A stretch of DNA of 64,000 nt. Source: Corynebacterium amycolatum SK46 (GTDB lineage Bacteria; Actinomycetota; Actinomycetes; Mycobacteriales; Mycobacteriaceae). The position numbers and the translations under genes are program-made. Under the pieces are notes generated by a model, which saw only the letters and a list, made by a program, of their open reading frames with translations, was not told the DNA's origin and ran no database searches. Positions 27,332 through 34,947 of this stretch are shown in pieces. How positions within the stretch are numbered: position 1 is the stretch's first letter; the number at the start of each line of letters is the position of its first letter. The stretch covers positions 1-64,000 of the forward strand of contig NZ_ABZU01000003.1 in assembly GCF_000173655.1 (NCBI RefSeq), read 5' to 3'.

Positions 27332-27921
27332 CGGTTCCGTTGCCCAGACCCATCGAGATTACCCACCATAATCTGGATCCCCGACTCAGAGCGGCAATCA
27401 TAATTAGGCGAAACTTCTTGGCATTCCATCGTCAGTGGCTGACCGTCATACTCAATCTCGATTGTCGTCTGCTCTGGCAGTGTTCCTTGCTCTTGCCGCT
27501 GTTTACTGAGCGCCCGCACTACCTCGTAATATGCTTCACAGTCCATATCATCGCCCTGGTTTGACCAGGCACTCTGCAGCGTCGGGCACGCCGGATCAAC
27601 GGTCGACGCTAAGACCTCTGGGTCTACGAACCGATCGTCGGCAGGCGGTGCGATAGTGGTCGAGGTTGGTTCCTGGTCGTCGCCCGCATAGTAGGACGGC
27701 GAGACTTCCACTTCGGTGCTTTCAGTAGTTTCAAACAGCCCGTCGGCGTTGTCCTGCTGGTTAGAGCGGAAATTTAGGATCCAGACCACCATTGCCAGGA
27801 TGACAACAATCAGAATGGCGAGAACAAGCAGCAGGATTTTCCGATTTCGACCGCCAGAATCGGAATTTGCACCGCTGTCAATGTCATCGACGCCCGGGAT
27901 TAGAGTGCGATCGTCGGTCAT
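27328..27921 (-). CDS. Single-span membrane protein of the kinase/Hsp70 operon
   Basis: 197 residues: acidic cytoplasmic N-terminus, transmembrane helix at about 28-50 (ILLLVLAILIVVILAMVVWI), then a Ser/Thr/Glu linker and a small extracytoplasmic domain with four cysteines. It overlaps the kinase start by 4 bp and shares one base with the end of the Hsp70 gene, so translation is coupled on both sides. No family recognised; the arrangement resembles the single-span proteins beside the vWA and kinase genes elsewhere in this block. Confidence 0.75.
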   Translation of the reverse strand: MTDDRTLIPGVDDIDSGANSDSGGRNRKILLLVLAILIVVILAMVVWILNFRSNQQDNADGLFETTESTEVEVSPSYYAGDDQEPTSTTIAPPADDRFVDPEVLASTVDPACPTLQSAWSNQGDDMDCEAYYEVVRALSKQRQEQGTLPEQTTIEIEYDGQPLTMECQEVSPNYDCRSESGIQIMVGNLDGSGQRNR

Positions 27922-29540
27922 CAGTTATCTCCTTGGCTGACAGAAACCTTCATCATCGTCGTGCGAGCAGCCGAAATCTCTTCCTCATTCATCACACCAA
28001 TTCGCACGTGTGATTCGATTGAGCGACCCGATGGAACGTGAGTACCTTCCACGGTAATCATGCCGTCTGCTGCTACAAAGAACTTAACCTGAATTGGCTG
28101 GCCCTTGGGCAACGGCGGGATTCCTGTCAGCATAGATTCCGAACCACTAATGATGTCATTGAGAGCGACATCTTCGGATGGAACGTCGCTGGCCTGCTGA
28201 TACAGCGTCAAATCTACTTCCTCTTGGCCATCAACTACGGTCGAATACTCCCGGACCACCGGTTCAGACAGCGGAATCATGTCATTCTGGTTGACCAGAT
28301 AGTCGATGTACGGGTTATTCAGGTGATCGACAACTCGAATGCCAATCGACTTTGGCAACACATTTGCCACCTTCTTCTCCGACAGCGCGGCTAGCTGCCC
28401 AGCATCAATTCCCGTCTCAGCCGCAATCTGCGCAATTGACTGCTGTTGTGCTGCAGGGCTGGACTCAGCATTGACCACGCCACCAAGCTTGCTAATCATC
28501 GCGGCAAGGGCAGCGCCCTTAGCAACGGCTAGATCAGGCTCAACCAACAGTGGCTTCTTACCCGTCAGACGCTCCACCAGTTTGGTTACGGCGGTCATTC
28601 GCGAAGATCCTCCCACCAGAATGACCTCATCAATTGTCAGTCCCGGCTCCTTTTCCTTTGCTGTCTCCATTACCCGGGTCAAAGGAATCTCCGTCTGCTC
28701 GAGCAGCGGCGCAGTGACACGCTCCAAGTCTTCGCGGGTAACGGCAATCTTGGCGCGGGAACCGGAGTCACTGGCAAGTCGCACAGTGGCGCTTTCCGCA
28801 TTACTCAGCGCCTCTTTACAGTTCACCGTCTGCTCGTGCAGCTTAGCGACGAAGGTCTCATCGTTTTCCGCCTCCTCGTCACCAGTCTGCTCAATGAATT
28901 TATCCAGGATAAATTCACCAAGAGCCTTGTCCCAGTCGGCACCGCCCAGTCGAGCATCACCATCGGTGGCAATAACTCGGAAGGTGTTGTCAATCCCCTG
29001 CACAATCGTGGCATCGAATGTGCCGCCTCCGAGGTCATACACCAGCAGGGTCTTGTCCTTTAGAGGCTGCTTGGAGTCGTAGTAGAGGGCCGCAGCAACC
29101 GGTTCTGCTACCAGCTCCAACACATTGAAATTAGCAATCTGTCCTGCGTTGCGAGTTGCCTCGCGCTCCTTTGCACCAAAGTATGCCGGCACAGTAATAA
29201 CTGCCGAAATTTCGTCGTCAGCTGCTTCGTCTGGAATCAACGAGCGCAAAATCAATGAGGAAATCTCCTCCGGGGTGTACGCCTTCCCGCTGAAATTCCA
29301 TTTCTTATCGGTGCCGATGCTCCGCTTCACCAGCTCGATGACGTCATTGGGGCTGAAGAGCTTCTCTTCACGCGCCAGCTTTCCGACAACGGTATTGGCC
29401 TTCGACTCAAACCACACCACACTTGGCGTCGACAGATCTCCGTCGAGGTTTTCTTGAATGACAGGAACACCCAGTGAGTCCACGTAGGAAATTGCGCTAT
29501 TGGATGTACCCAGATCGATGCCGTAAATACGCTCAGCCAT
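27921..29540 (-). CDS. Lidless Hsp70-family protein
   Basis: 539 residues from ATG 29540, with AAGGAG 8 bases upstream. Actin-like ATPase domain with phosphate 1 motif IYGIDLGTSNSAISYVD, phosphate 2 YDLGGGTFDATIV and adenosine motif EVILVGGSSRM. A beta-type substrate-binding domain follows (SIGIRVVDHLNN to HVRIGVMNEEE). The alpha-helical lid of DnaK is absent, so the protein is about 80-100 residues shorter than DnaK. It is paired with a GrpE-like gene just upstream, but no J-domain gene lies in the operon. This is a specialised paralogue rather than the housekeeping DnaK; a role remodelling the neighbouring complex is inferred. Confidence 0.93.
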   Translation of the reverse strand: MAERIYGIDLGTSNSAISYVDSLGVPVIQENLDGDLSTPSVVWFESKANTVVGKLAREEKLFSPNDVIELVKRSIGTDKKWNFSGKAYTPEEISSLILRSLIPDEAADDEISAVITVPAYFGAKEREATRNAGQIANFNVLELVAEPVAAALYYDSKQPLKDKTLLVYDLGGGTFDATIVQGIDNTFRVIATDGDARLGGADWDKALGEFILDKFIEQTGDEEAENDETFVAKLHEQTVNCKEALSNAESATVRLASDSGSRAKIAVTREDLERVTAPLLEQTEIPLTRVMETAKEKEPGLTIDEVILVGGSSRMTAVTKLVERLTGKKPLLVEPDLAVAKGAALAAMISKLGGVVNAESSPAAQQQSIAQIAAETGIDAGQLAALSEKKVANVLPKSIGIRVVDHLNNPYIDYLVNQNDMIPLSEPVVREYSTVVDGQEEVDLTLYQQASDVPSEDVALNDIISGSESMLTGIPPLPKGQPIQVKFFVAADGMITVEGTHVPSGRSIESHVRIGVMNEEEISAARTTMMKVSVSQGDN

Positions 29541-29611
29541 GATATTTCTCCTTGTTCTGCAATCTGTTGATTGCTTGAATACTTCTGCCGTGTCAGTGCT
29601 CTAGTTGTGCT

Positions 29612-30526
29612 CTAGTTGCCACTCTGCCGGTACACCGTGACCGGCGCCTTGGCCACCACAATTGGGCTGGTAGAGCTAGTGAAGGTGTAGTAGTGCGAGA
29701 TTCGCCGTGAGGGCGCTAGCGTGCGGTGCAGCGCGGGATTATCCGAATCCGCGAATTTGGTGCGACGATGAATTGAAGAATCAAAGGCATCGCCCACTTT
29801 CGCCTCTGTAATTGCCACTCCCATGGACTGAAGCGCATCTGCAATCGAATCCTGCAGGAAATCCAGTGTCGAATACAGATCACTACCATCAGTCTCGGTG
29901 GTTTCTTCGAGCCGCGAAAGATCAGCGCAGATTCCGTCATGGATAGCCGCCAACTTTTCCGCCAGCGGCATTAACTGGGCGTACCAACGACGATCAGTCA
30001 GCGTTTCTAACTCTTCACTTTGAGAGCGCAGTACTGCGTTCATTGTGTCCAGCCGAGTTTGAATCAAATCCAACTGCTTTACGACGTTCTCGGCCACAAC
30101 ACCTGCGGTACTTTCGACATCCATTTCTGAGAGCTCTTCCACTGTCACGGGAGGAACGTCTTCCTGGTTTGGTGTTCCTTCCGCGGCATCCTCAACACCA
30201 CCAAAATCGACACCGCCAGAATCGGCACCGTCAGAATCAGCACTGCCAGAATCGGCGCTCTCAACCTTGGACCACGCAGCTTCGTTGGTGTCTAGTTTTG
30301 GGTCTCCGGAATACTCGACCGGCTCCTGACCTGTGGTATCACCGTTGTCGACCGTGCCCCGGGGGCCGAAGGACTCATCAAAATTCGGCAGCGGGGCGAA
30401 ATTATGCGCTCCACCGAAGTCAACCTCCGGATACTTAGGATCTCGTTCCTGATACTCATCAGCACGACCGTCTGAATGTTTAGCCGACCTTTTATTTTCA
30501 TCCTTTTTGTTATTAAAGAACCCCAT
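29612..30526 (-). CDS. GrpE-like nucleotide exchange protein with long disordered N-terminus
   Basis: 304 residues from ATG 30526, with AAGGAG upstream. Residues 1-130 are acidic and disordered with Phe-Gly motifs (VDFGGAHNFAPLPNF, SGGVDFGG). A coiled-coil segment follows (VVKQLDLIQTRLDTMNAVLRSQSEELE). The C-terminal part, ALQSMGVAITEAKVGDAFDSSIHRRTKFADSDNP to PVTVYRQ, has the GrpE head pattern, with G-V-x, G-D-x-F-D and His. GrpE drives ADP release from Hsp70; the adjacent Hsp70 is the expected partner. The first 14 bases of this gene overlap the end of the upstream membrane-protein gene. Confidence 0.75.
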   Translation of the reverse strand: MGFFNNKKDENKRSAKHSDGRADEYQERDPKYPEVDFGGAHNFAPLPNFDESFGPRGTVDNGDTTGQEPVEYSGDPKLDTNEAAWSKVESADSGSADSDGADSGGVDFGGVEDAAEGTPNQEDVPPVTVEELSEMDVESTAGVVAENVVKQLDLIQTRLDTMNAVLRSQSEELETLTDRRWYAQLMPLAEKLAAIHDGICADLSRLEETTETDGSDLYSTLDFLQDSIADALQSMGVAITEAKVGDAFDSSIHRRTKFADSDNPALHRTLAPSRRISHYYTFTSSTSPIVVAKAPVTVYRQSGN

Positions 30527-31847
30527 TTTTATACTCCTTACCCTTGGCGAATAGATAGACAAGCGTTATGCCAACCATGATTACTATTAACGACATCTCC
30601 CAATCGAAATATGTGAAGAAGATTTCTCCAATTACCGCTGCAAAGAATACATATACAAAGCCGAACACACCTATCCACCTTTTAGCTGTCCGCGCTCTGA
30701 CCAATTTATGCAAAATCACAAGAAATAGACCTAAGGTCAGTGCCGACCCAGCATTATGCACAAGGGCATAGTCATTGGGATAATATTTCAAGTCGTTAAT
30801 TAGAGACCAGATAATGGATACAGCGGTCAAAGGTATTAGTAAAACCATCAAACGTCTTGTAATTAAATCTTTTTCATTCTCTTGTGCTTGTTGACCCCAT
30901 GATCCTTTTTCTAGAGGTGATTTCTCGAGCGCATCCGTTCGATTGACGTTTTGAAGTACATGATTCTCAACTGTCGAATCGGAATTAGAACAGTAGGCTC
31001 CCTCAGCAATTTGCAATTCTTTACGAAGTCTCGTTGAGTCCAACGACGATTCGTCGTTAAGCAGACCGAAAGTATGTCGAGTCACTAAATCCGCTGGATT
31101 ATCGACTGCTTGCAACCTTCGAATAAGACCGGTCCGGGTTTCGGCTTCTGGTGAACCGGTGCGAAAATTTGCGCCGATAGATTTCGTTGCACTCTTCAGC
31201 ATGTCGCTATCGATGGGGTTGCCGTCGATAGCGCCTTCGGACTGCTCGCGAAAGCCGCTCGCAATGACATCTGCAATCGACCGGATGTCAGTATTTGCAC
31301 TACTGGCCTCTTCAAAGGCAGCCCAGACTCTTTTCTCTGCGTTGTTCGTCGGACCAGTCTCAATTTCCTGGCTATCTTCAACGTCGACGTATTCACGGAG
31401 CTCCATGCGGTTAGACGTTGGAACCAATATCCGATCAAAGAACTCTTCAAGCCCGTGCTCGGTAATCGCTTTTCCGCTGCCCTTTGCATACGGCTTCAAG
31501 AACCCCTCTTTAACTGCCTTCATCTGCACATCAGTGAAAAAGTACTGAGGACGCTGTACTCGTTTGAGAACAAGTCGAAAGGAAACACCAAACTTCTTTC
31601 GCACCGCGTCAACAAAATCTTCGGTGTGCAGCTCATCGATGATGTCCAGTGCACGCTGGGACTGCCCACCGAAGAACAACAAGTCTCGAATTAGACGTAC
31701 ACGCGCTTCCCAAAACTGGGACGAAGAAGCGTCTCCGCCCAGGGGAATGTCGGCAATCAGCTGAGCTAACTTGGCGCCCGTTGGCACCGCGCCTGGTGAA
31801 AATAGATTTTCAGCTAGGTTGTCTCGAACTGCGGGATTCAGACTCAC
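30513..31847 (-). CDS. Membrane protein with cytoplasmic N-terminal domain, unknown
   Basis: 444 residues. About 330 cytoplasmic residues are followed by four predicted transmembrane helices (MVLLIPLTAVSIIWSLIN, ALTLGLFLVILHKLV, WIGVFGFVYVFFAAVIGEIFF, MSLIVIMVGITLVYLFA). The N-terminus (LIADIPLGGD, RLIRDLLFFGGQSQRALDIIDELH) recalls the effector-associated helical domains of NTP-dependent conflict systems, but this is tentative. The C-terminal half is visibly AT-richer than neighbouring genes. It overlaps the upstream gene by 4 bp and the GrpE-like gene by 14 bp. Confidence 0.75.
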   Translation of the reverse strand: MSLNPAVRDNLAENLFSPGAVPTGAKLAQLIADIPLGGDASSSQFWEARVRLIRDLLFFGGQSQRALDIIDELHTEDFVDAVRKKFGVSFRLVLKRVQRPQYFFTDVQMKAVKEGFLKPYAKGSGKAITEHGLEEFFDRILVPTSNRMELREYVDVEDSQEIETGPTNNAEKRVWAAFEEASSANTDIRSIADVIASGFREQSEGAIDGNPIDSDMLKSATKSIGANFRTGSPEAETRTGLIRRLQAVDNPADLVTRHTFGLLNDESSLDSTRLRKELQIAEGAYCSNSDSTVENHVLQNVNRTDALEKSPLEKGSWGQQAQENEKDLITRRLMVLLIPLTAVSIIWSLINDLKYYPNDYALVHNAGSALTLGLFLVILHKLVRARTAKRWIGVFGFVYVFFAAVIGEIFFTYFDWEMSLIVIMVGITLVYLFAKGKEYKNGVL

Positions 31848-32602
31848 ATCTGCTCCTGAATCTCACTGATGCGAACACGTTGTTCTGGGGACAGGCCTGT
31901 CATGAATCTTCTGGCAGGATCTACTGCGATAAGCCATCCGGGACCTACATGCTCCGGCAACAGTCGAATCATTGCCCGAGCAGGACGCCCCGAATCAAGC
32001 GCGGAGACAGTCGTCAGAGTCTCTCCGTTGACGTTGGCGTCGTCTCGCTCTTCCAGCTCATAGGCAGTGCCGTACGTAGAAAGCGCCTGCTTCATCTCTT
32101 CAAACGCCGCGGCAGTGTTGTAGTCGAATGCGGCGCGAGCGTAGATGTATTCCACTAGGACTACGAGAGTGAAGAGGACTAATGCTTCGAGCGAAATCAG
32201 GACGCTTTTAGCCATAAGCGATGCCGCAATGACTCCCATCACCGTGATAATGAGGCCAGGAATCCAACTAGTCTGATTTCGCAAGAACCACATCGCAAAC
32301 CCCATGGCGAATGGAATCAACATAGCAGTATCTGGATATGGGCCACTATTGATAGATTCCAAAACTCCGCCAATTATGAATCCGGCGATAATGAGTACGA
32401 CTCGCAACATCCAGGGTGCCCACCAGACAAAAAATGGCGGAATGATACGACCTTCTTGATCTACACCAACACGGTTCGGAATAATTCCTTGATCCTCCAA
32501 ATCACCGCGCCAACCTTTAGTGCGATCTGGAACATCCTTCACAATTTCTGTGGTTTTTGAAAAGTAGCTTTTGGCTATCTCTTTCATCTGTTGAAAGTCC
32601 AT
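31844..32602 (-). CDS. Polytopic membrane protein, first gene of the Hsp70/kinase operon
   Basis: 252 residues with four to five hydrophobic segments between residues about 63 and 155 (MLRVVLIIAGFIIGGVL, AMLIPFAMGFAMWFL, GLIITVMGVIAASLMA, SLEALVLFTLVVLVEYIY), then a ~95-residue cytoplasmic C-terminus (PEHVGPGWLIAVDPARRFM). No family recognised. It is the promoter-proximal gene of the leftward seven-gene group and shares a divergent control region, with two dyads, with the lipoprotein gene at 32794. Confidence 0.75.
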   Translation of the reverse strand: MDFQQMKEIAKSYFSKTTEIVKDVPDRTKGWRGDLEDQGIIPNRVGVDQEGRIIPPFFVWWAPWMLRVVLIIAGFIIGGVLESINSGPYPDTAMLIPFAMGFAMWFLRNQTSWIPGLIITVMGVIAASLMAKSVLISLEALVLFTLVVLVEYIYARAAFDYNTAAAFEEMKQALSTYGTAYELEERDDANVNGETLTTVSALDSGRPARAMIRLLPEHVGPGWLIAVDPARRFMTGLSPEQRVRISEIQEQM

Positions 32603-32653
32603 TAAACAGTACTTTCCCTCGATCTTTTGTCCAACGATTAACTCGCCGAACCT

Positions 32654-32676
32654 GACAGGATTTAGTTAAACCTGTC
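32654..32676. promoter_or_regulatory. Operator-like dyad in the divergent control region
   Basis: GACAGG-A-TTTA, GT, TAAACCTGTC: half-sites GACAGG/CCTGTC and TTTA/TAAA match perfectly around a 2-base centre, with one extra A on the left. It lies between the two divergent gene sets, 52-74 bp upstream of the gene at 32602. Confidence 0.5.
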
Positions 32677-32694
32677 TGGATAGGGAAAATCACC

Positions 32695-32706
32695 GGGAGA
32701 ACTCCC
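32695..32706. promoter_or_regulatory. Palindrome GGGAGAACTCCC (shared operator candidate)
   Basis: 12-bp inverted repeat with a two-base centre, 88 bp upstream of the lipoprotein at 32794 and 93 bp upstream of the divergent membrane-protein gene. Identical copies stand at 62762 and (as the complement, twice) at 24504-24529. Confidence 0.6.
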
Positions 32707-32793
32707 GTACCTTTCTTGCAGCTTCCGCTATAGCGTCGTCAAGCAGATGAAGAAAAACTTATTCGGTGCTTAACTCGGAGGTTTTCAACGCCC

Positions 32794-33543
32794 ATGTCAT
32801 CCCATTTTCATTCAAAGCACGTTCTAGCTGTGGCAGCTGCCGCCACTCCCCTGACTCTGCTTGGCTGCTCAGGCATGCCCGCTAACAACGCTGCCCCGGA
32901 GTCCCCCTCAGTGGTGACAGTTACAGAAACGTACCCTGCTTCTGATGCACAATCCGAAACCCCTAGCTCGACTGAGAGTTCGACCGAGTCGGAGGAGCCA
33001 GAGCAGGAATATGCCAACAGTTCGCAGGATAAGAATTCTCCAAACAGCGAACTTTCGGACTCGGACGATGACTCTGGTGCAGTAACGCTGAACAGCTCGA
33101 TGGAGCTGACCAAAATTGGCGGCATGGAGCCTGGCAGTGCCAAGCGCCAAAACGTCAAGATTGACGCAACTGCTCACCAGAAAGAATTGGGTGGCTTCGA
33201 CACTGCTCGGATCACATTTCCCTTCGAGGAGTCCAATAGCCTGTTGACCTATCCCCTGGTTGATGGCGAAGCAAACGTCAGGTTGATGTGGAATTTCAGC
33301 CAGACCGGAGGAACTGAAACCTGTGAAAACAAGGTGGATGTCTACGATGCCGAAGGCAAACCGACTGCAAGTGCCAGCGCAGGTGTGACTGGACAACATA
33401 CTCCTTGCCAAATCGTTCGCCGGTTTGGAGAGAAGGCTTACGCAACTTTTACAGAACCCGGTGAATACATCGTTGCTGTGACAGCTCAGCAACCGGGATT
33501 CGAACCAATCACAATCGCACAGAAGGTGAAGGTAGTCGGTTAA
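32794..33543 (+). CDS. Lipoprotein with Ser/Glu-rich linker, unknown
   Basis: 249 residues. Signal peptide with lipobox LLGC (Cys 25), an ~80-residue Ser/Glu/Asp-rich linker, and a beta-rich domain from about residue 105 with two cysteines (GGTETCENKVDVYD, GQHTPCQIVRRFGEKAYATF). It ends EPITIAQKVKVVG, suggestive of an Ig-like or bacterial Big-type fold. It stands 2 bp before the next membrane-protein gene and divergent from the Hsp70/kinase operon, so it probably senses or scaffolds outside the membrane. Confidence 0.7.
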   Translation: MSSHFHSKHVLAVAAAATPLTLLGCSGMPANNAAPESPSVVTVTETYPASDAQSETPSSTESSTESEEPEQEYANSSQDKNSPNSELSDSDDDSGAVTLNSSMELTKIGGMEPGSAKRQNVKIDATAHQKELGGFDTARITFPFEESNSLLTYPLVDGEANVRLMWNFSQTGGTETCENKVDVYDAEGKPTASASAGVTGQHTPCQIVRRFGEKAYATFTEPGEYIVAVTAQQPGFEPITIAQKVKVVG

Positions 33544-33545
33544 AA

Positions 33546-34259
33546 ATGAGCGCTCACGAACCCATCGATCCGTGGAACAACGATCAGCCAACCTCCAAAG
33601 TGGACACGCCAAATAGAACTTCTGGTACCAAGCCAGGAAAGAATAAATCGCTGACATTGCCACTCATCGTCGGCGCGGTCGCAGTGGTTGTTGCCGGCGC
33701 GGCAGGTTTTGCCATGGGCGGCAAGAATTCTGAGTCCGAACTCGCAAGCGCGAATGAAGAGATTTACTCATTGCAACAACAGCTAGAGGAGCAGGAAAGC
33801 GAGCTGCAAACACAGATTGATGAGCTGAAGGACAAAAACTCGGAAACTCATCGCGAGAGCCTCAAGTCTGACCAAGCCGCCGCAGCAGCCTACAACTACA
33901 AACGGGCGCTCGACTGGCTGAACGTCTGCGACGCGCGCGACTACATGCCTGCAGAGACGGGGGCCGAACCGACTAGTTGGGGATCCCTAGGCATTGGCTG
34001 CTTTTACGATTTCGAAGAGTCAGGCGGAGAAATAGTCATTCTAGTTGGTGGACAAACTAACGAAAACAACAGTGGTGAACGCCGCAATGGCGATAAAACT
34101 GGTTATCTAGAATCACTCCAAATTAACCGCGTGCAGCTCAATGTATGGGTATCTGACTCTGGACCATGGGCCGACGCAGAGGAAAAGGCCACAGATATTG
34201 CCGAAAAGGTAAGCAATGCCGCTGAGCTCAACAAGAAACAGGACACTGAAGAACAATAA
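33546..34259 (+). CDS. Single-span membrane protein with extracytoplasmic coiled coil
   Basis: 237 residues: short cytoplasmic N-terminus (MSAHEPIDPWNNDQP), transmembrane helix at about 37-57 (LPLIVGAVAVVVAGAAGFAMG), coiled coil (EEIYSLQQQLEEQESELQTQ), then a small domain with two cysteines (WLNVCDARDY, LGIGCFYDF). No recognised family. It lies 2 bp after the lipoprotein gene and is followed by an 18-bp hairpin. Confidence 0.75.
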   Translation: MSAHEPIDPWNNDQPTSKVDTPNRTSGTKPGKNKSLTLPLIVGAVAVVVAGAAGFAMGGKNSESELASANEEIYSLQQQLEEQESELQTQIDELKDKNSETHRESLKSDQAAAAAYNYKRALDWLNVCDARDYMPAETGAEPTSWGSLGIGCFYDFEESGGEIVILVGGQTNENNSGERRNGDKTGYLESLQINRVQLNVWVSDSGPWADAEEKATDIAEKVSNAAELNKKQDTEEQ

Positions 34260-34280
34260 ATAGCGTCCCTGCCATAAACG

Positions 34281-34320
34281 CCCATGAACCCCAGCTCACT
34301 ACTGAGCTGGGGTTCATGGG
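34281..34320. terminator. Perfect 18-bp hairpin in a convergent gap
   Basis: CCCATGAACCCCAGCTCA pairs perfectly with its complement around the 4-base loop CTAC. It lies between convergent genes ending at 34259 and 34368 and probably ends transcription from both, although no clear T run follows. Confidence 0.7.
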
Positions 34321-34367
34321 TTACGTGGGGCCGATAATTCACAAAATCTACGGCACCGATTCAAAGA

Positions 34368-34586
34368 CTAATTGTTCACACGGTCATCGTCATCAACGTC
34401 ATCGCGATCATCGTCCAGCTCCTCAGTCGACGTCACCGTAGTGGTCTGGACTGGAGTCGTATCGGAGTCATCTTTATCGCCACACGCTGCGAGACCGAAA
34501 GTGGCACCGGTTGCGACTGCACCAACTACGGCTACTCGAGCTGCCGAGTTTCTCAGGAATGCACGGTTCTTGAGATTGGAATTCAT
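34368..34586 (-). CDS. Small acidic lipoprotein
   Basis: 72 residues from ATG 34586, with TAGGAGA 4 bases upstream. Lipobox GLAAC (Cys 35) preceded by a basic region (NRAFLRNSAARVAV); the mature part is a Thr/Asp-rich tail (DDDRDDVDDDDRVNN). No folded domain. The acidic tail may bind cations or simply be a spacer. Confidence 0.65.
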   Translation of the reverse strand: MNSNLKNRAFLRNSAARVAVVGAVATGATFGLAACGDKDDSDTTPVQTTTVTSTEELDDDRDDVDDDDRVNN

Positions 34587-34947
34587 CGATTCTCCTATGT
34601 CGTATCGGATAGGTTCGCCCTTCGCCACCGAGTCGAGGGCGCAGCTGGATTAGAACACGTTTCAGGAGCCCTCCCCAAAGGAATCAGCTCCAAACCAGAA
34701 CCTTCCCCGGCTAAGGTCAGCACCCATTGAGCTGCGAAAGAGAACTGATACTTGACCATCTTCACTGGTCACCGCGCATATCTTCACAAATATTCGTTTC
34801 TGATAAAAAAATTTTGCAAAAGCTACACAAAAGTGACCTAGGACACTTATTCTTACTGTAAAAGAAACTAAATCGGCGGTCCTACCGATGAGGTTTCGCC
34901 TGATTAGGCCTCTCCGAAGACCACAGGACATGAACCACGGAAGATGA
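34587..34947. other. Intergenic region upstream of the acyl-CoA ligase
   Basis: 361 bp. Holds divergent promoters and a dyad at 34831-34848, a GlxR-like site. No supported gene. Confidence 0.5.
34832..34847. promoter_or_regulatory. Weak GlxR (CRP-type) site candidate
   Basis: AGTGA-CCTAGG-ACACT, compared with the GlxR consensus TGTGA-NNTANN-TCACA as I recall it: seven of ten half-site bases match and the centre has TA. It is about 100 bp upstream of the acyl-CoA ligase start. The surrounding AAGTG/CACTT arms make a larger dyad, so another regulator is equally possible. Confidence 0.35.
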
